Below are positions 1 through 6,562 of a stretch of DNA of 7,135 nt, piece after piece. The notes under the pieces are model-generated. The model saw only the letters and a list, made by a program, of their open reading frames with translations. It was not told where the DNA came from and did not search any database. Origin of the DNA: Clostridiales bacterium (GTDB lineage: Bacteria; Bacillota; Clostridia; Tissierellales; Sedimentibacteraceae); NCBI GenBank assembly GCA_003457065.1, contig DMJQ01000077.1, forward strand, positions 53,855 through 60,989, in the 5' to 3' direction. Position numbers and translations under genes: made by a program. Position 1 is the stretch's first letter, and every line of letters begins with the position of its first letter.

Positions 1-496
1 TGATGTATCACAGACACTAGTAACTAAGGCGGCGGGAGTGATAAATACAAGTGCAGTCCTTGACTCCATGGATGTAGCAGCAATGGTAGAGAGTCTTAAA
101 GATGAAAGTTTATGGAATCTGATACTGATAGCCTTGGACACTTCACTTGTGAAGCTTTCAATACAGGTTGTATCAATCATAATCATAGTAATAACCTATG
201 GAAGAATGATTGAAATTTGCTTATATAGCTCAGTATCAGCAATACCATTTGCAACCATGGGTAATAAAGAATGGGGACAGATTGGAACAAATTATATCAA
301 GGGATTATTTGCACTTGGGCTTCAGGGATTGTTTCTTATGATATGCCTTGGAATATATGCGGTACTTGTAAAGACAATTCATGTAACTACAGATATTCAT
401 ACAAGCATATTCGGAGTTCTTGGATATACGGTACTTCTTGGAATTATGATGTTAAAGAGTGGAACAATTGCAAAGAGCATAATGAATGCTCATTAA
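1..496 (+). CDS. VirB6/TrbL-like conjugal transfer membrane protein (CD1112 type), C-terminal part
   Basis: This is the C-terminal 164 residues of a polytopic membrane protein. The frame is open from base 2 to the window edge, so the true start lies outside; the GTG at 38 is only an internal codon, with no convincing ribosome binding site before it. Three hydrophobic segments are visible at about residues 52-66, 99-122 and 136-151 of the fragment. Between the first two lies a cytoplasmic-looking loop with the motif SSVSAIPFATMGNKEWG, which I recall as typical of the VirB6/TrbL-like proteins (CD1112/CD0411 type) of Tn1549-like elements. Members form part of the inner-membrane translocation channel for DNA passing out of the donor cell. 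The position just ahead of PrgI and VirB4 genes fits that assignment. It ends 23 bases before the next start. The family call is from motif memory and gene order, not from a search. Confidence 0.8.
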   Translation, partial: DVSQTLVTKAAGVINTSAVLDSMDVAAMVESLKDESLWNLILIALDTSLVKLSIQVVSIIIIVITYGRMIEICLYSSVSAIPFATMGNKEWGQIGTNYIKGLFALGLQGLFLMICLGIYAVLVKTIHVTTDIHTSIFGVLGYTVLLGIMMLKSGTIAKSIMNAH

Positions 497-506
497 AAAT
501 ATATTT

Positions 507-513
507 GGGAGGA
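507..513 (+). promoter_or_regulatory. Ribosome binding site for the TTG-started gene at 520
   Basis: GGGAGGA ends 6 bases before a TTG codon at 520. The only nearby ATG, at 514, is followed at once by a TAA stop, so TTG is the start that works. The next in-frame methionine is deep inside the coiled coil. Confidence 0.75.
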
Positions 514-519
514 ATGTAA

Positions 520-963
520 TTGAAACTTAAAAATAAGAAAGTAATAGTAGGTCTAGCACTTACAGGAGTAGGTCTTATAGCTTCTGAAATTAAAAAGAGA
601 AGGAAGATAGATGAACTTACAAAAAGGGTTCACTATACAGAGGATTTTTTAGAAGATCTTGATGAAAAAGCATGGAGCTTAAATAGGTCTATCAAGGAGA
701 TTGCAAAAGCTCATAACAGTCTTACAAAAATGACAACTGATAATTATGAAGACCTTGATAAGAGAATTTATGATATTGAAGATGAAATAGCTACTATCTA
801 TTGTCATCTTGAAGAACTTGACAAGATTAAGAAAAACAGAAAAGGAGTAAGTGAAAGTAAAACAATATTAAAAAGTAGCTCTGAGGAACAAGAAGAAAGT
901 ATAGATGACAGTGAGGAAATTGAAGTAGACCTTGGAAGAATAATAGAAAAGCTAATGGAATAG
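520..963 (+). CDS. Small membrane-anchored coiled-coil protein of the transfer operon, function unknown
   Basis: I do not recognise this 147-residue protein as a named family. It starts at TTG with a well-placed ribosome binding site. A short basic N-terminus (MKLKNKK) is followed by one hydrophobic stretch at about residues 8-24, then KKRRK, which fits a single N-terminal membrane anchor. From about residue 28 to 105 the sequence is strongly helical with heptad-like spacing of Leu, Ile, Val and Tyr, so a coiled coil and oligomer formation are likely. The tail from about residue 113 is serine- and glutamate/aspartate-rich and acidic. The positive residues just after the hydrophobic stretch suggest that the coiled coil may lie in the cytoplasm, though a short hydrophobic segment makes topology uncertain. 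It sits between the VirB6-like and PrgI genes, so a structural or scaffold role in the transfer channel is an inference from position only. Confidence 0.75.
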   Translation: MKLKNKKVIVGLALTGVGLIASEIKKRRKIDELTKRVHYTEDFLEDLDEKAWSLNRSIKEIAKAHNSLTKMTTDNYEDLDKRIYDIEDEIATIYCHLEELDKIKKNRKGVSESKTILKSSSEEQEESIDDSEEIEVDLGRIIEKLME

Positions 964-970
964 AGAGGTG
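964..970 (+). promoter_or_regulatory. Ribosome binding site for the TTG-started PrgI gene
   Basis: AGAGGTG lies 7 bases before the TTG at 978 and starts just after the stop of the upstream gene. No ATG or GTG start in the frame would keep the conserved N-terminal PrgI motif, so this site decides the TTG start. Confidence 0.65.
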
Positions 971-977
971 ATAGAGA

Positions 978-1406
978 TTGGCTTATGTTCAGATACCCAA
1001 AGATTTAAGTAATGTTAAAACTAAAGTGGCATTTAATCTTACTAAAAGGCAACTTATTGGATTTGCAGTAGCAGGACTTATCGGTATTCCAACATACCTA
1101 AAGACAAGAGGTGCTCTTGGCAATGACCTGGCTGTCTTTTTAATGCTTATAATTACTATCCCTATTTTCTTTGTGGTCTTTTATGAAAAAGATGGTCTTT
1201 CATGTGAGAAGTACCTTAAATATGTATATCTTCATGAAAAACACCAGCCTAAAGTTAGGGTGAGTAAGGACAAGTTCATAGAAATGAGGAAGGAGGAGCA
1301 GGACATAAATGGCAAAAAATCAGGTTCAGCAAAGAAATCTAGAAAAAAGAAAAAGACAGGAAGAAAAACTACAAAAAAAGGAAAAAGAGTTAAAAAAAGT
1401 AGCTAA
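978..1406 (+). CDS. PrgI family conjugal transfer membrane protein
   Basis: This is a 142-residue protein with the layout of the PrgI family. The N-terminal motif IPKDLSNVKTKVAFNLTKRQ is the family hallmark, followed by two membrane segments at about residues 26-41 and 51-69 with a short loop between. A cytoplasmic stretch then contains a KYLKYVYLHEKHQPK motif. PrgI proteins are small inner-membrane parts of Gram-positive conjugation channels, usually encoded directly before the VirB4 ATPase, as here, and have been compared with VirB3. The start is TTG with a good ribosome binding site. The last 32 residues are almost purely Lys/Arg/Ser/Gly/Thr and are encoded in the region that also encodes the first part of VirB4 in the +1 frame. 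That tail may be a by-product of the overlap rather than a functional domain. Confidence 0.88.
   Translation: MAYVQIPKDLSNVKTKVAFNLTKRQLIGFAVAGLIGIPTYLKTRGALGNDLAVFLMLIITIPIFFVVFYEKDGLSCEKYLKYVYLHEKHQPKVRVSKDKFIEMRKEEQDINGKKSGSAKKSRKKKKTGRKTTKKGKRVKKSS
1291..1298 (+). promoter_or_regulatory. Ribosome binding site for VirB4 inside the PrgI gene
   Basis: AGGAGGAG lies 10 bases before the ATG at 1309, within PrgI codons. It supports the 1309 start and therefore the long overlap, because it is the best Shine-Dalgarno match near any candidate VirB4 start. Confidence 0.7.
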
Positions 1407-3759
1407 AGAAACAAAAAATCTTAAGTCAAATCATAAAAAAAGCTCTCCATTCCTTGATTTATTTAAGAAAGAAAAGAAAAGATACACCATTGAAGATACT
1501 ATTCCCTATAAGAAGATGTATAGAAATGGAATCTGCTATGTAGGTGAGGGAAAGTACAATAAACTTATAAAATATGAGGATATAAATTATCAGCTTGCAC
1601 TTGAGGAAGATAGAGACCTTATCTTTAATCAATTTGCAGGCTTTTTAAATTCCTTTGATTCTACAACAGAGCTTCAGTTAAGCTTCGTTAACCAGGTAGG
1701 AAGGATCAAGGAAATGGAAAATGCAATTACTATACCAGATAAAGGAGATGATTTTGATGAGATAAGGGAAGAGTTTAGGGAAATGCTTAAGGATCAGCTT
1801 TCTAAAGGGAACAATGGTCTTAAAAAGTCAAAGTATGTTGTTGTAAGCACAAGGGCAGACACCTATGAACAAGCGAAACCTGTACTTGAAAGAATAGAGA
1901 TAGATATTTTATCAAATCTTAAAAGTATGGAGGTAAGAGCTGAAACACTAATAGGTATTGAAAGGCTAAAGTTACTTCACGATATGCTAAATCCTGATAA
2001 AGTGTTTGATTATGATGGACAAGGACTTGAAGATAGGGACACAAGAAAACTTATAATGCCTAGTACATTCAAGTTCACAAGTCCAAAACATATGCAGATG
2101 GGGAACTATATCTGTGGATTGAGCCATTTTCAGATTCTAGCAAGTGAACTTTCAGATAGGTTCTTATCAGAAATTCTTTCTATTGAAGATAATATGTATG
2201 TAAGTTTTCATATCCATGCTATAGACCAGGTAGATGCTATCAAAATGATAAAAAGAAAGAATACTGATCTCCAGAAAATGATGATTGAAGAGCAAAAAAA
2301 AGCCGTAAGAGCCGGCTATGATATGGATATTATCCCATCAGACCTTAATGTTTATGGTAATGACATAAAGAATCTTTTGACTGATCTCCAGTCCAGGGAT
2401 GAGAGAATGTTCAATGTAACCTTTACAATTATGAATTTAAGTAAAAACAAGGAAAAACTTGAAAATACTATAGCTCAAATTTCTTCAATATGTAACCGTA
2501 ATAACTGTGCTTTAAAAAGATTAGACCACCAACAAGAGCAAGGATTTATGTCTATTCTACCATTAGGAGTAAACAAGATTGAAATTAAAAGGCAACTGAC
2601 ATCTTCATCAACTGCTGTATTTATGCCTTTCACAACAGAGGAACTATTTATGAGTTCTAATACAAGCTTATACTATGGGCTTAATTCTCTTTCGCATAAC
2701 TTAATAATGGCAGATAGAAAGAAACTAAAAAATCCAAATGGACTTATTCTTGGAACACCAGGATCTGGTAAGTCATTTGCAGCTAAAAGGGAAATGGCAA
2801 ATGCTATTTTAGTTACAGATGATGATGTAATTATTACAGATCCAGAGGGTGAATATGGAAGCCTTGTAAAACAATTTAATGGCGAGGTTATCAAAATTTC
2901 AGCCAAGTCTAAAGATTATCTAAACCCTCTTGATATAAATATGAACTATGGAGATGGAGACGCACCATTAAAGGATAAGGCAAACTTTATAATGAGTATG
3001 CTTGAACTTGTAGTAGGTGGAAGTGGGTTAACTGCAGCTGAAAAATCTGTAATAGATAGGTGCCTTCCTAAAATATATAATGACTACTTTGAAAATCCTA
3101 TACCTGAGAATATGCCTATACTAAGTGATCTCTATAATCTTCTTCAAGAGCAAGAGGAAAGTGTGGGAAGAAAACTAGCTACAGAAATGGAAATCTATGT
3201 TACAGGCTCTTTAAATGTATTCAATAATAGAAGTAATGTAGACCTTAACAAAAAACTTATATGCTTTGACATAAAGGAGCTGGGAAATCAACTTAAGAAA
3301 ATAGGAATGTTAGTAATACAGGACCAGGTATGGAATAAGGTTTCTTCAAATAGGGGAGCCAATAGGGCAACAAGATACTATATTGATGAGTTCCACTTGC
3401 TTCTAAAGGACCAGCAGACTGCCCAATATTCAGTTGAAATATGGAAGAGATTCAGAAAGTGGGGTGGAGTTCCAACAGGAATAACGCAAAATGTGAAAGA
3501 TCTTTTAGGAAGTGCTGAAATTGAAAATATTTTTGATAATACAGACTTTGTGCTAATGCTTAATCAAGCATCTGGAGATAGGGAAATCCTAGCAAAAAAA
3601 CTTAAGATTTCTCCTTTTCAATTAAACTATGTTACTAACTCTAATGCAGGAGAGGGATTATTATTCTTTGGAAACACCATAGTTCCCTTTGTAGATAAAT
3701 TCCCTAAGGATACGATTCTTTATCAGAAGATGACAACAAAACCTGAGGAAGTGGAGTAA
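1309..3759 (+). CDS. VirB4-like conjugal transfer ATPase (CD1110/TraE type)
   Basis: This 816-residue cytoplasmic ATPase powers the transfer channel and is expected to sit at the inner face of the membrane with the PrgI and VirB6-like proteins. After a Lys/Glu-rich N-terminal helix (about residues 8-50) comes the VirB4 N-terminal domain to about residue 440. The ATPase domain then has Walker A GTPGSGKS at residues 482-489 (Lys488), the VirB4 hallmark DPEGEY at 511-516, Walker B YYIDEFHLLL at 690-699 (Asp693, Glu694), and the downstream TQN motif at 726-728. Length and motif order are those of an intact VirB4; no key residue is missing. Members act as hexameric or dimeric ATPases in substrate handling and pilus or channel assembly. 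The gene overlaps PrgI by 98 bases and ends 3 bases before the next start, so tight translational coupling is likely. Confidence 0.95.
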   Translation: MAKNQVQQRNLEKRKRQEEKLQKKEKELKKVAKETKNLKSNHKKSSPFLDLFKKEKKRYTIEDTIPYKKMYRNGICYVGEGKYNKLIKYEDINYQLALEEDRDLIFNQFAGFLNSFDSTTELQLSFVNQVGRIKEMENAITIPDKGDDFDEIREEFREMLKDQLSKGNNGLKKSKYVVVSTRADTYEQAKPVLERIEIDILSNLKSMEVRAETLIGIERLKLLHDMLNPDKVFDYDGQGLEDRDTRKLIMPSTFKFTSPKHMQMGNYICGLSHFQILASELSDRFLSEILSIEDNMYVSFHIHAIDQVDAIKMIKRKNTDLQKMMIEEQKKAVRAGYDMDIIPSDLNVYGNDIKNLLTDLQSRDERMFNVTFTIMNLSKNKEKLENTIAQISSICNRNNCALKRLDHQQEQGFMSILPLGVNKIEIKRQLTSSSTAVFMPFTTEELFMSSNTSLYYGLNSLSHNLIMADRKKLKNPNGLILGTPGSGKSFAAKREMANAILVTDDDVIITDPEGEYGSLVKQFNGEVIKISAKSKDYLNPLDINMNYGDGDAPLKDKANFIMSMLELVVGGSGLTAAEKSVIDRCLPKIYNDYFENPIPENMPILSDLYNLLQEQEESVGRKLATEMEIYVTGSLNVFNNRSNVDLNKKLICFDIKELGNQLKKIGMLVIQDQVWNKVSSNRGANRATRYYIDEFHLLLKDQQTAQYSVEIWKRFRKWGGVPTGITQNVKDLLGSAEIENIFDNTDFVLMLNQASGDREILAKKLKISPFQLNYVTNSNAGEGLLFFGNTIVPFVDKFPKDTILYQKMTTKPEEVE

Positions 3760-3762
3760 AAA

Positions 3763-6267
3763 ATGAATGGGAAAAAGAAGGGGAAAAGGAGAACTAATCT
3801 TGATATAGGTAAACGTAAAAAAGTAAAGGACTATAAAGAAAAAAGAACCCAAGATGGGGAAAAGTTCCAAGACTCCATTGTAGAAACAAAGTCTAAATTA
3901 AATAATTTTGAGAAGAATGATGAGCCTACTGATAAGAATAGTGGGCTTTCTTCATCTCAAAAACAAATAAAGAAACAAATGGATAAAAAGAAAAAAGTGG
4001 ATAGTAAAATTCCTGAAAAAATTGATTATAGTCCAAAAGAGGAAAGGATAGGTGATTCAAGCAATTTAGAAAAAAGAACTTCAGAAAGTAGCCAGGTAAA
4101 AGGGACTATAAAAGAGCATAAAAGTCTCGATATAGGTGGAAGAAAAAAGACTAACAATTACCTCGGTAAAAGAGTACATGAAAAAGATAGATTTGATGAT
4201 TCTATTGTAAAGAAGAAAACAAAATTAAATCATAGCCAAGTAAAGGCTAGTGATGGGAAAAATGAAATAGCTGAAGACAAGGGAGATATTTCAGGAGGTG
4301 ATAGGAGTCTTTCAGATAGTTTAAATGAGAAAGCAATAAATAAAAATAAAAGGAAAAAGCAGAAACAGATAAATAATCTGAAAGATAAAGAAAAAACCAA
4401 TAAGTATGAAACTCTAGATAAAGAAACTAAAATCAATGCTTTACTTGCAAAAGACACTGATGATCCTACTGTTTCTGATAAACATGATAATGAGATAAAA
4501 GCAGAAGATTATGAGGATGTAAGCTATGGTGTAGAAGGTCTTAAAAAGAATGGCAAAATTTCAAAGAAAGATTATTACAAAAGAAAAGCTATTTATGATA
4601 ATCAGAAAAAGAAGAAAAGCAAAGATGGGAAATTAACCACAGATGATGTTAAAGACCTTAAAGGTGGCATGGCTAATAGGGCAGGTGAAAAATCTTCATT
4701 TGAAAGTAAAGGTCTTAGTGAGAGGGCAGAGAAAAAATATCAGGAAAATGAAAGTAAATTAATTCAGAAAAGGAAAAAAGCAAGTAAGCTTTACAATAAG
4801 CCTAAATATGATAAAACAAGCAAGCTTGTAGGAGGAATATCTGGAGCAAGTTACATGGCTTCTGAATACATGAGAGCTGGAAGTGATGAAAATGTAGCTA
4901 TTGATGCAGCAAATAAAGGTTTATATCTTAATGCAAACATGACAAGACATGCCCAGAATAGACTTCAAAGGAAAAGGAAAAGTCCTTTAAAGGTTGAAAG
5001 AAAACTGGATTTAAATCATAAGAAAAACATGGCAAAGGCTGAATATAATACGGAAGTTGAAGCTTTAAAGAAGGATCAAAATTTTCAGAAGAAGAGTGCC
5101 TACAAAAAACTGATTAAAAGAAAGCAAATGAAAAAGAAAATTTATGAAGAGCATAATATTGCAGTTACCTTCAAAGATAGACTTAAAAGGGGAATTGAAA
5201 ATATTTTAAAAGGAAGTTCTCAGGTTATAAGAAGAAATATTAGGAGACTCCTTATTCTTCTTGCAGTTGCTATTATAGGTTTTATGACCTTAAGCCAGAT
5301 TGCAACTTTTTTTATTGGTGGAATATCATCAGTAACAAGTCAAGTTATGAGTACCACATATTTGTCAGGTGAAGAGACTCTCGCAGATATAAATAGCGAA
5401 TTTACTAATTATGAATATGAGTTGGCAGATGAGCTTGCCAATATTGAAAGCTATTATCCTGGATATGATGAGTACCATGTAGGAGGAGATACTGATATAG
5501 GGCATGATATTCATGAGCTTTTAAGTTTTATAACTGCTAGATATGGAGAAGTAACCAATGTTGCAAGTCTTAGTGGAGAATTAAAAGATCTATTTAATAA
5601 GATGTATAAGGTTAATTATGAAACTGTGGTGGAAACCAGATATAGGCAGGTATGCTATGGAAGTGGTGAAGATAGATACTGTGTAATGGAGCCTTATGAT
5701 TGGTATATTTTGAAAGTTACAGTAGAAAAAAAAGAACTTGATACTGTAGCAAGAGAGGAATTTATTGGATATGAGGACAATCTTGCTCACTATGAAGCAC
5801 TCCTTGAAACAGGTGGCAATATGGAACACTACTTGGGGGGAAGTGGTATAACCCCTGTAATACCAGATAGCACCATAATAGGTGACCTTATAAACAATCC
5901 TAATCTTTCAGATAAAGAAAAGGCTCTTGTATCAGCAGCATATAGGACACCGACAGCAGGTAACGGCTACTGTGCTGCATGGGTAAGCAATGTCTATGTA
6001 AATGCAGGTTTCCCAAGACCTGGAGGAAATGCTTGTGATCAATATTATTGGTATTGTCATAGTAATGATCTTTCAGAACTTAGACCTGGAATGATGGTAG
6101 CAGTACCTACTCACAATCATACTAAGGCAGGAAGGATTTATGGTCATGTTGGTATCTATGTTGGAAATGGGATTATAAGAGAAAATATAGGTATTGTAAA
6201 AGATACCAAGCTTTCAGACTGGATTTCCTATTATGGTAGCAGTGCAAAATGGGGATTTCCCTATTAA
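3763..6267 (+). CDS. CD1108-family transfer protein with C-terminal CHAP/NlpC-like peptidoglycan hydrolase
   Basis: This 834-residue protein would anchor in the membrane and cut peptidoglycan so that the conjugation channel can cross the wall, the VirB1-like role. Residues 1 to about 490 are very rich in Lys, Glu, Asp and Ser, probably disordered and cytoplasmic, and contain a duplicated segment. An Ala/Gly-containing patch at about 353-395 looks more ordered. One membrane helix lies at about 496-519, preceded by Arg/Lys, giving N-in, C-out topology. An extracellular region at about 555-690 (IGHDIHELL, ETRYRQV and YDWYILKVTV motifs) precedes the C-terminal domain. There, GYCAAWVS gives the presumed nucleophile Cys737 and YGHVGIYVG the presumed His795; the polar third residue is uncertain, with Asn808 or a nearby residue possible. 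ATG follows GTGGAG by 6 bases. The family name is from recalled motifs, and the exact CHAP versus NlpC/P60 subclass is not settled. Confidence 0.88.
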   Translation: MNGKKKGKRRTNLDIGKRKKVKDYKEKRTQDGEKFQDSIVETKSKLNNFEKNDEPTDKNSGLSSSQKQIKKQMDKKKKVDSKIPEKIDYSPKEERIGDSSNLEKRTSESSQVKGTIKEHKSLDIGGRKKTNNYLGKRVHEKDRFDDSIVKKKTKLNHSQVKASDGKNEIAEDKGDISGGDRSLSDSLNEKAINKNKRKKQKQINNLKDKEKTNKYETLDKETKINALLAKDTDDPTVSDKHDNEIKAEDYEDVSYGVEGLKKNGKISKKDYYKRKAIYDNQKKKKSKDGKLTTDDVKDLKGGMANRAGEKSSFESKGLSERAEKKYQENESKLIQKRKKASKLYNKPKYDKTSKLVGGISGASYMASEYMRAGSDENVAIDAANKGLYLNANMTRHAQNRLQRKRKSPLKVERKLDLNHKKNMAKAEYNTEVEALKKDQNFQKKSAYKKLIKRKQMKKKIYEEHNIAVTFKDRLKRGIENILKGSSQVIRRNIRRLLILLAVAIIGFMTLSQIATFFIGGISSVTSQVMSTTYLSGEETLADINSEFTNYEYELADELANIESYYPGYDEYHVGGDTDIGHDIHELLSFITARYGEVTNVASLSGELKDLFNKMYKVNYETVVETRYRQVCYGSGEDRYCVMEPYDWYILKVTVEKKELDTVAREEFIGYEDNLAHYEALLETGGNMEHYLGGSGITPVIPDSTIIGDLINNPNLSDKEKALVSAAYRTPTAGNGYCAAWVSNVYVNAGFPRPGGNACDQYYWYCHSNDLSELRPGMMVAVPTHNHTKAGRIYGHVGIYVGNGIIRENIGIVKDTKLSDWISYYGSSAKWGFPY
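3799..3915 (+). repeat. Copy 1 of a duplicated segment in the hydrolase tail
   Basis: Residues about 13-51 of the CD1108-type protein begin LDIGKRKK and continue through DSIVETKSKLN. They align without gaps to residues about 122-160 of the same protein, with 19 of 37 positions identical by eye. Confidence 0.7.
4126..4242 (+). repeat. Copy 2 of a duplicated segment in the hydrolase tail
   Basis: Residues about 122-160 begin LDIGGRKK and continue through DSIVKKKTKLN. The offset from copy 1 is 109 residues (327 bases). Both copies are followed by Lys-rich spacers of similar character, so the original duplication may have been longer than the part still recognisable. Confidence 0.7.
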
Positions 6268-6270
6268 ATG

Positions 6271-6278
6271 AAGGAGGG
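6271..6278 (+). promoter_or_regulatory. Ribosome binding site for the DUF4315-like gene
   Basis: AAGGAGGG lies 8 bases before the ATG at 6287. Another ATG at 6283 in a different frame reaches a stop after three codons, so 6287 is the start. Confidence 0.8.
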
Positions 6279-6286
6279 TTTAATGG

Positions 6287-6562
6287 ATGGATAAAAAAAC
6301 AGAAAATAGATATAAGAAAATAAAAAGAGACCAAAAAAAGCTAAAAGACCAAATTAAAAAAAGCGAAGATGAATTGGAACTTTTAAGGTTGGAAGAAGAG
6401 GAAATAGCAGGTCAAGAGATCATGGCTATATGTTATGAGCAGGAAATTAATCTTTTGGAAGCAGTGAAGATTTTTACTGAAGCAGAAAAAACAAGAGGAA
6501 ATGAAAATAAAATATTTAACGAATCTGAAAAGGAGAATTTAACCTATGGAAAAGAACAATGA
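6287..6562 (+). CDS. Small coiled-coil protein, DUF4315-like
   Basis: This 91-residue soluble protein has no membrane segment. Residues 1 to about 40 are a Lys/Glu-rich helix with heptad spacing (YKKIKRDQKKLKDQIKKSE), followed by a more hydrophobic helical hairpin EIMAICYEQEINLLEAVKIF at about 45-64 and a polar tail. The layout of a basic coiled coil followed by a short helix-turn-helix-like segment is that of DUF4315 proteins, which in Tn1549/CTn-type elements lie between the CD1108-family and CD1107-family genes exactly as here. The role of DUF4315 is not known. Its 3' end overlaps the next gene by 17 bases, so the two are probably translated together. The family call rests more on position than on sequence and a search could change it. 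Confidence 0.72.
   Translation: MDKKTENRYKKIKRDQKKLKDQIKKSEDELELLRLEEEEIAGQEIMAICYEQEINLLEAVKIFTEAEKTRGNENKIFNESEKENLTYGKEQ
6531..6535 (+). promoter_or_regulatory. Ribosome binding site for the DUF4366 gene inside the DUF4315-like gene
   Basis: AGGAG ends 10 bases before the ATG at 6546, within the last codons of the upstream gene, and supports a 17-base overlapping start. Confidence 0.65.

Noticed and set aside
271..519. Open frame of 82 codons overlapping the VirB6-like gene in another + frame
   Set aside because: It lies almost entirely inside a well-supported membrane protein gene and has no convincing ribosome binding site or recognisable protein features.
514..519. ATG-TAA start-stop pair directly after the GGGAGGA site
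   Set aside because: It has no spacing from the Shine-Dalgarno sequence and encodes only one codon; probably chance, though it confirms that TTG at 520 is the usable start.
497..519. Promoter or terminator in the largest intergenic gaps (23 bases or less)
   Set aside because: The gaps hold only ribosome binding sites. I saw no inverted repeat with a T-run and no paired -35/-10 elements, so a single operon transcript is simpler.
1341..1400. Poly-A runs as evidence of a sequencing frameshift in PrgI or VirB4
   Set aside because: VirB4 is intact from a good start and PrgI keeps its whole conserved domain, so no error is needed to explain either gene; raw reads would still settle it.
2673..2906. 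Minus-strand open frame opposite the VirB4 Walker A region
   Set aside because: It is antisense to the most conserved part of VirB4, with no ribosome binding site or family signal.
3661..3870. Minus-strand open frame across the VirB4/CD1108 junction
   Set aside because: Its Phe/Leu-rich sequence is what the reverse complement of A-rich, Lys-coding DNA gives; this is an artefact of composition.
4230..4457. Minus-strand hydrophobic open frame resembling a membrane protein
   Set aside because: The apparent hydrophobicity comes from reading Lys/Glu-rich coding DNA in reverse. No start context was seen.
5590..5829. Minus-strand open frame opposite the extracellular region of the hydrolase protein
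   Set aside because: It is antisense to a conserved coding region, with no supporting signal.
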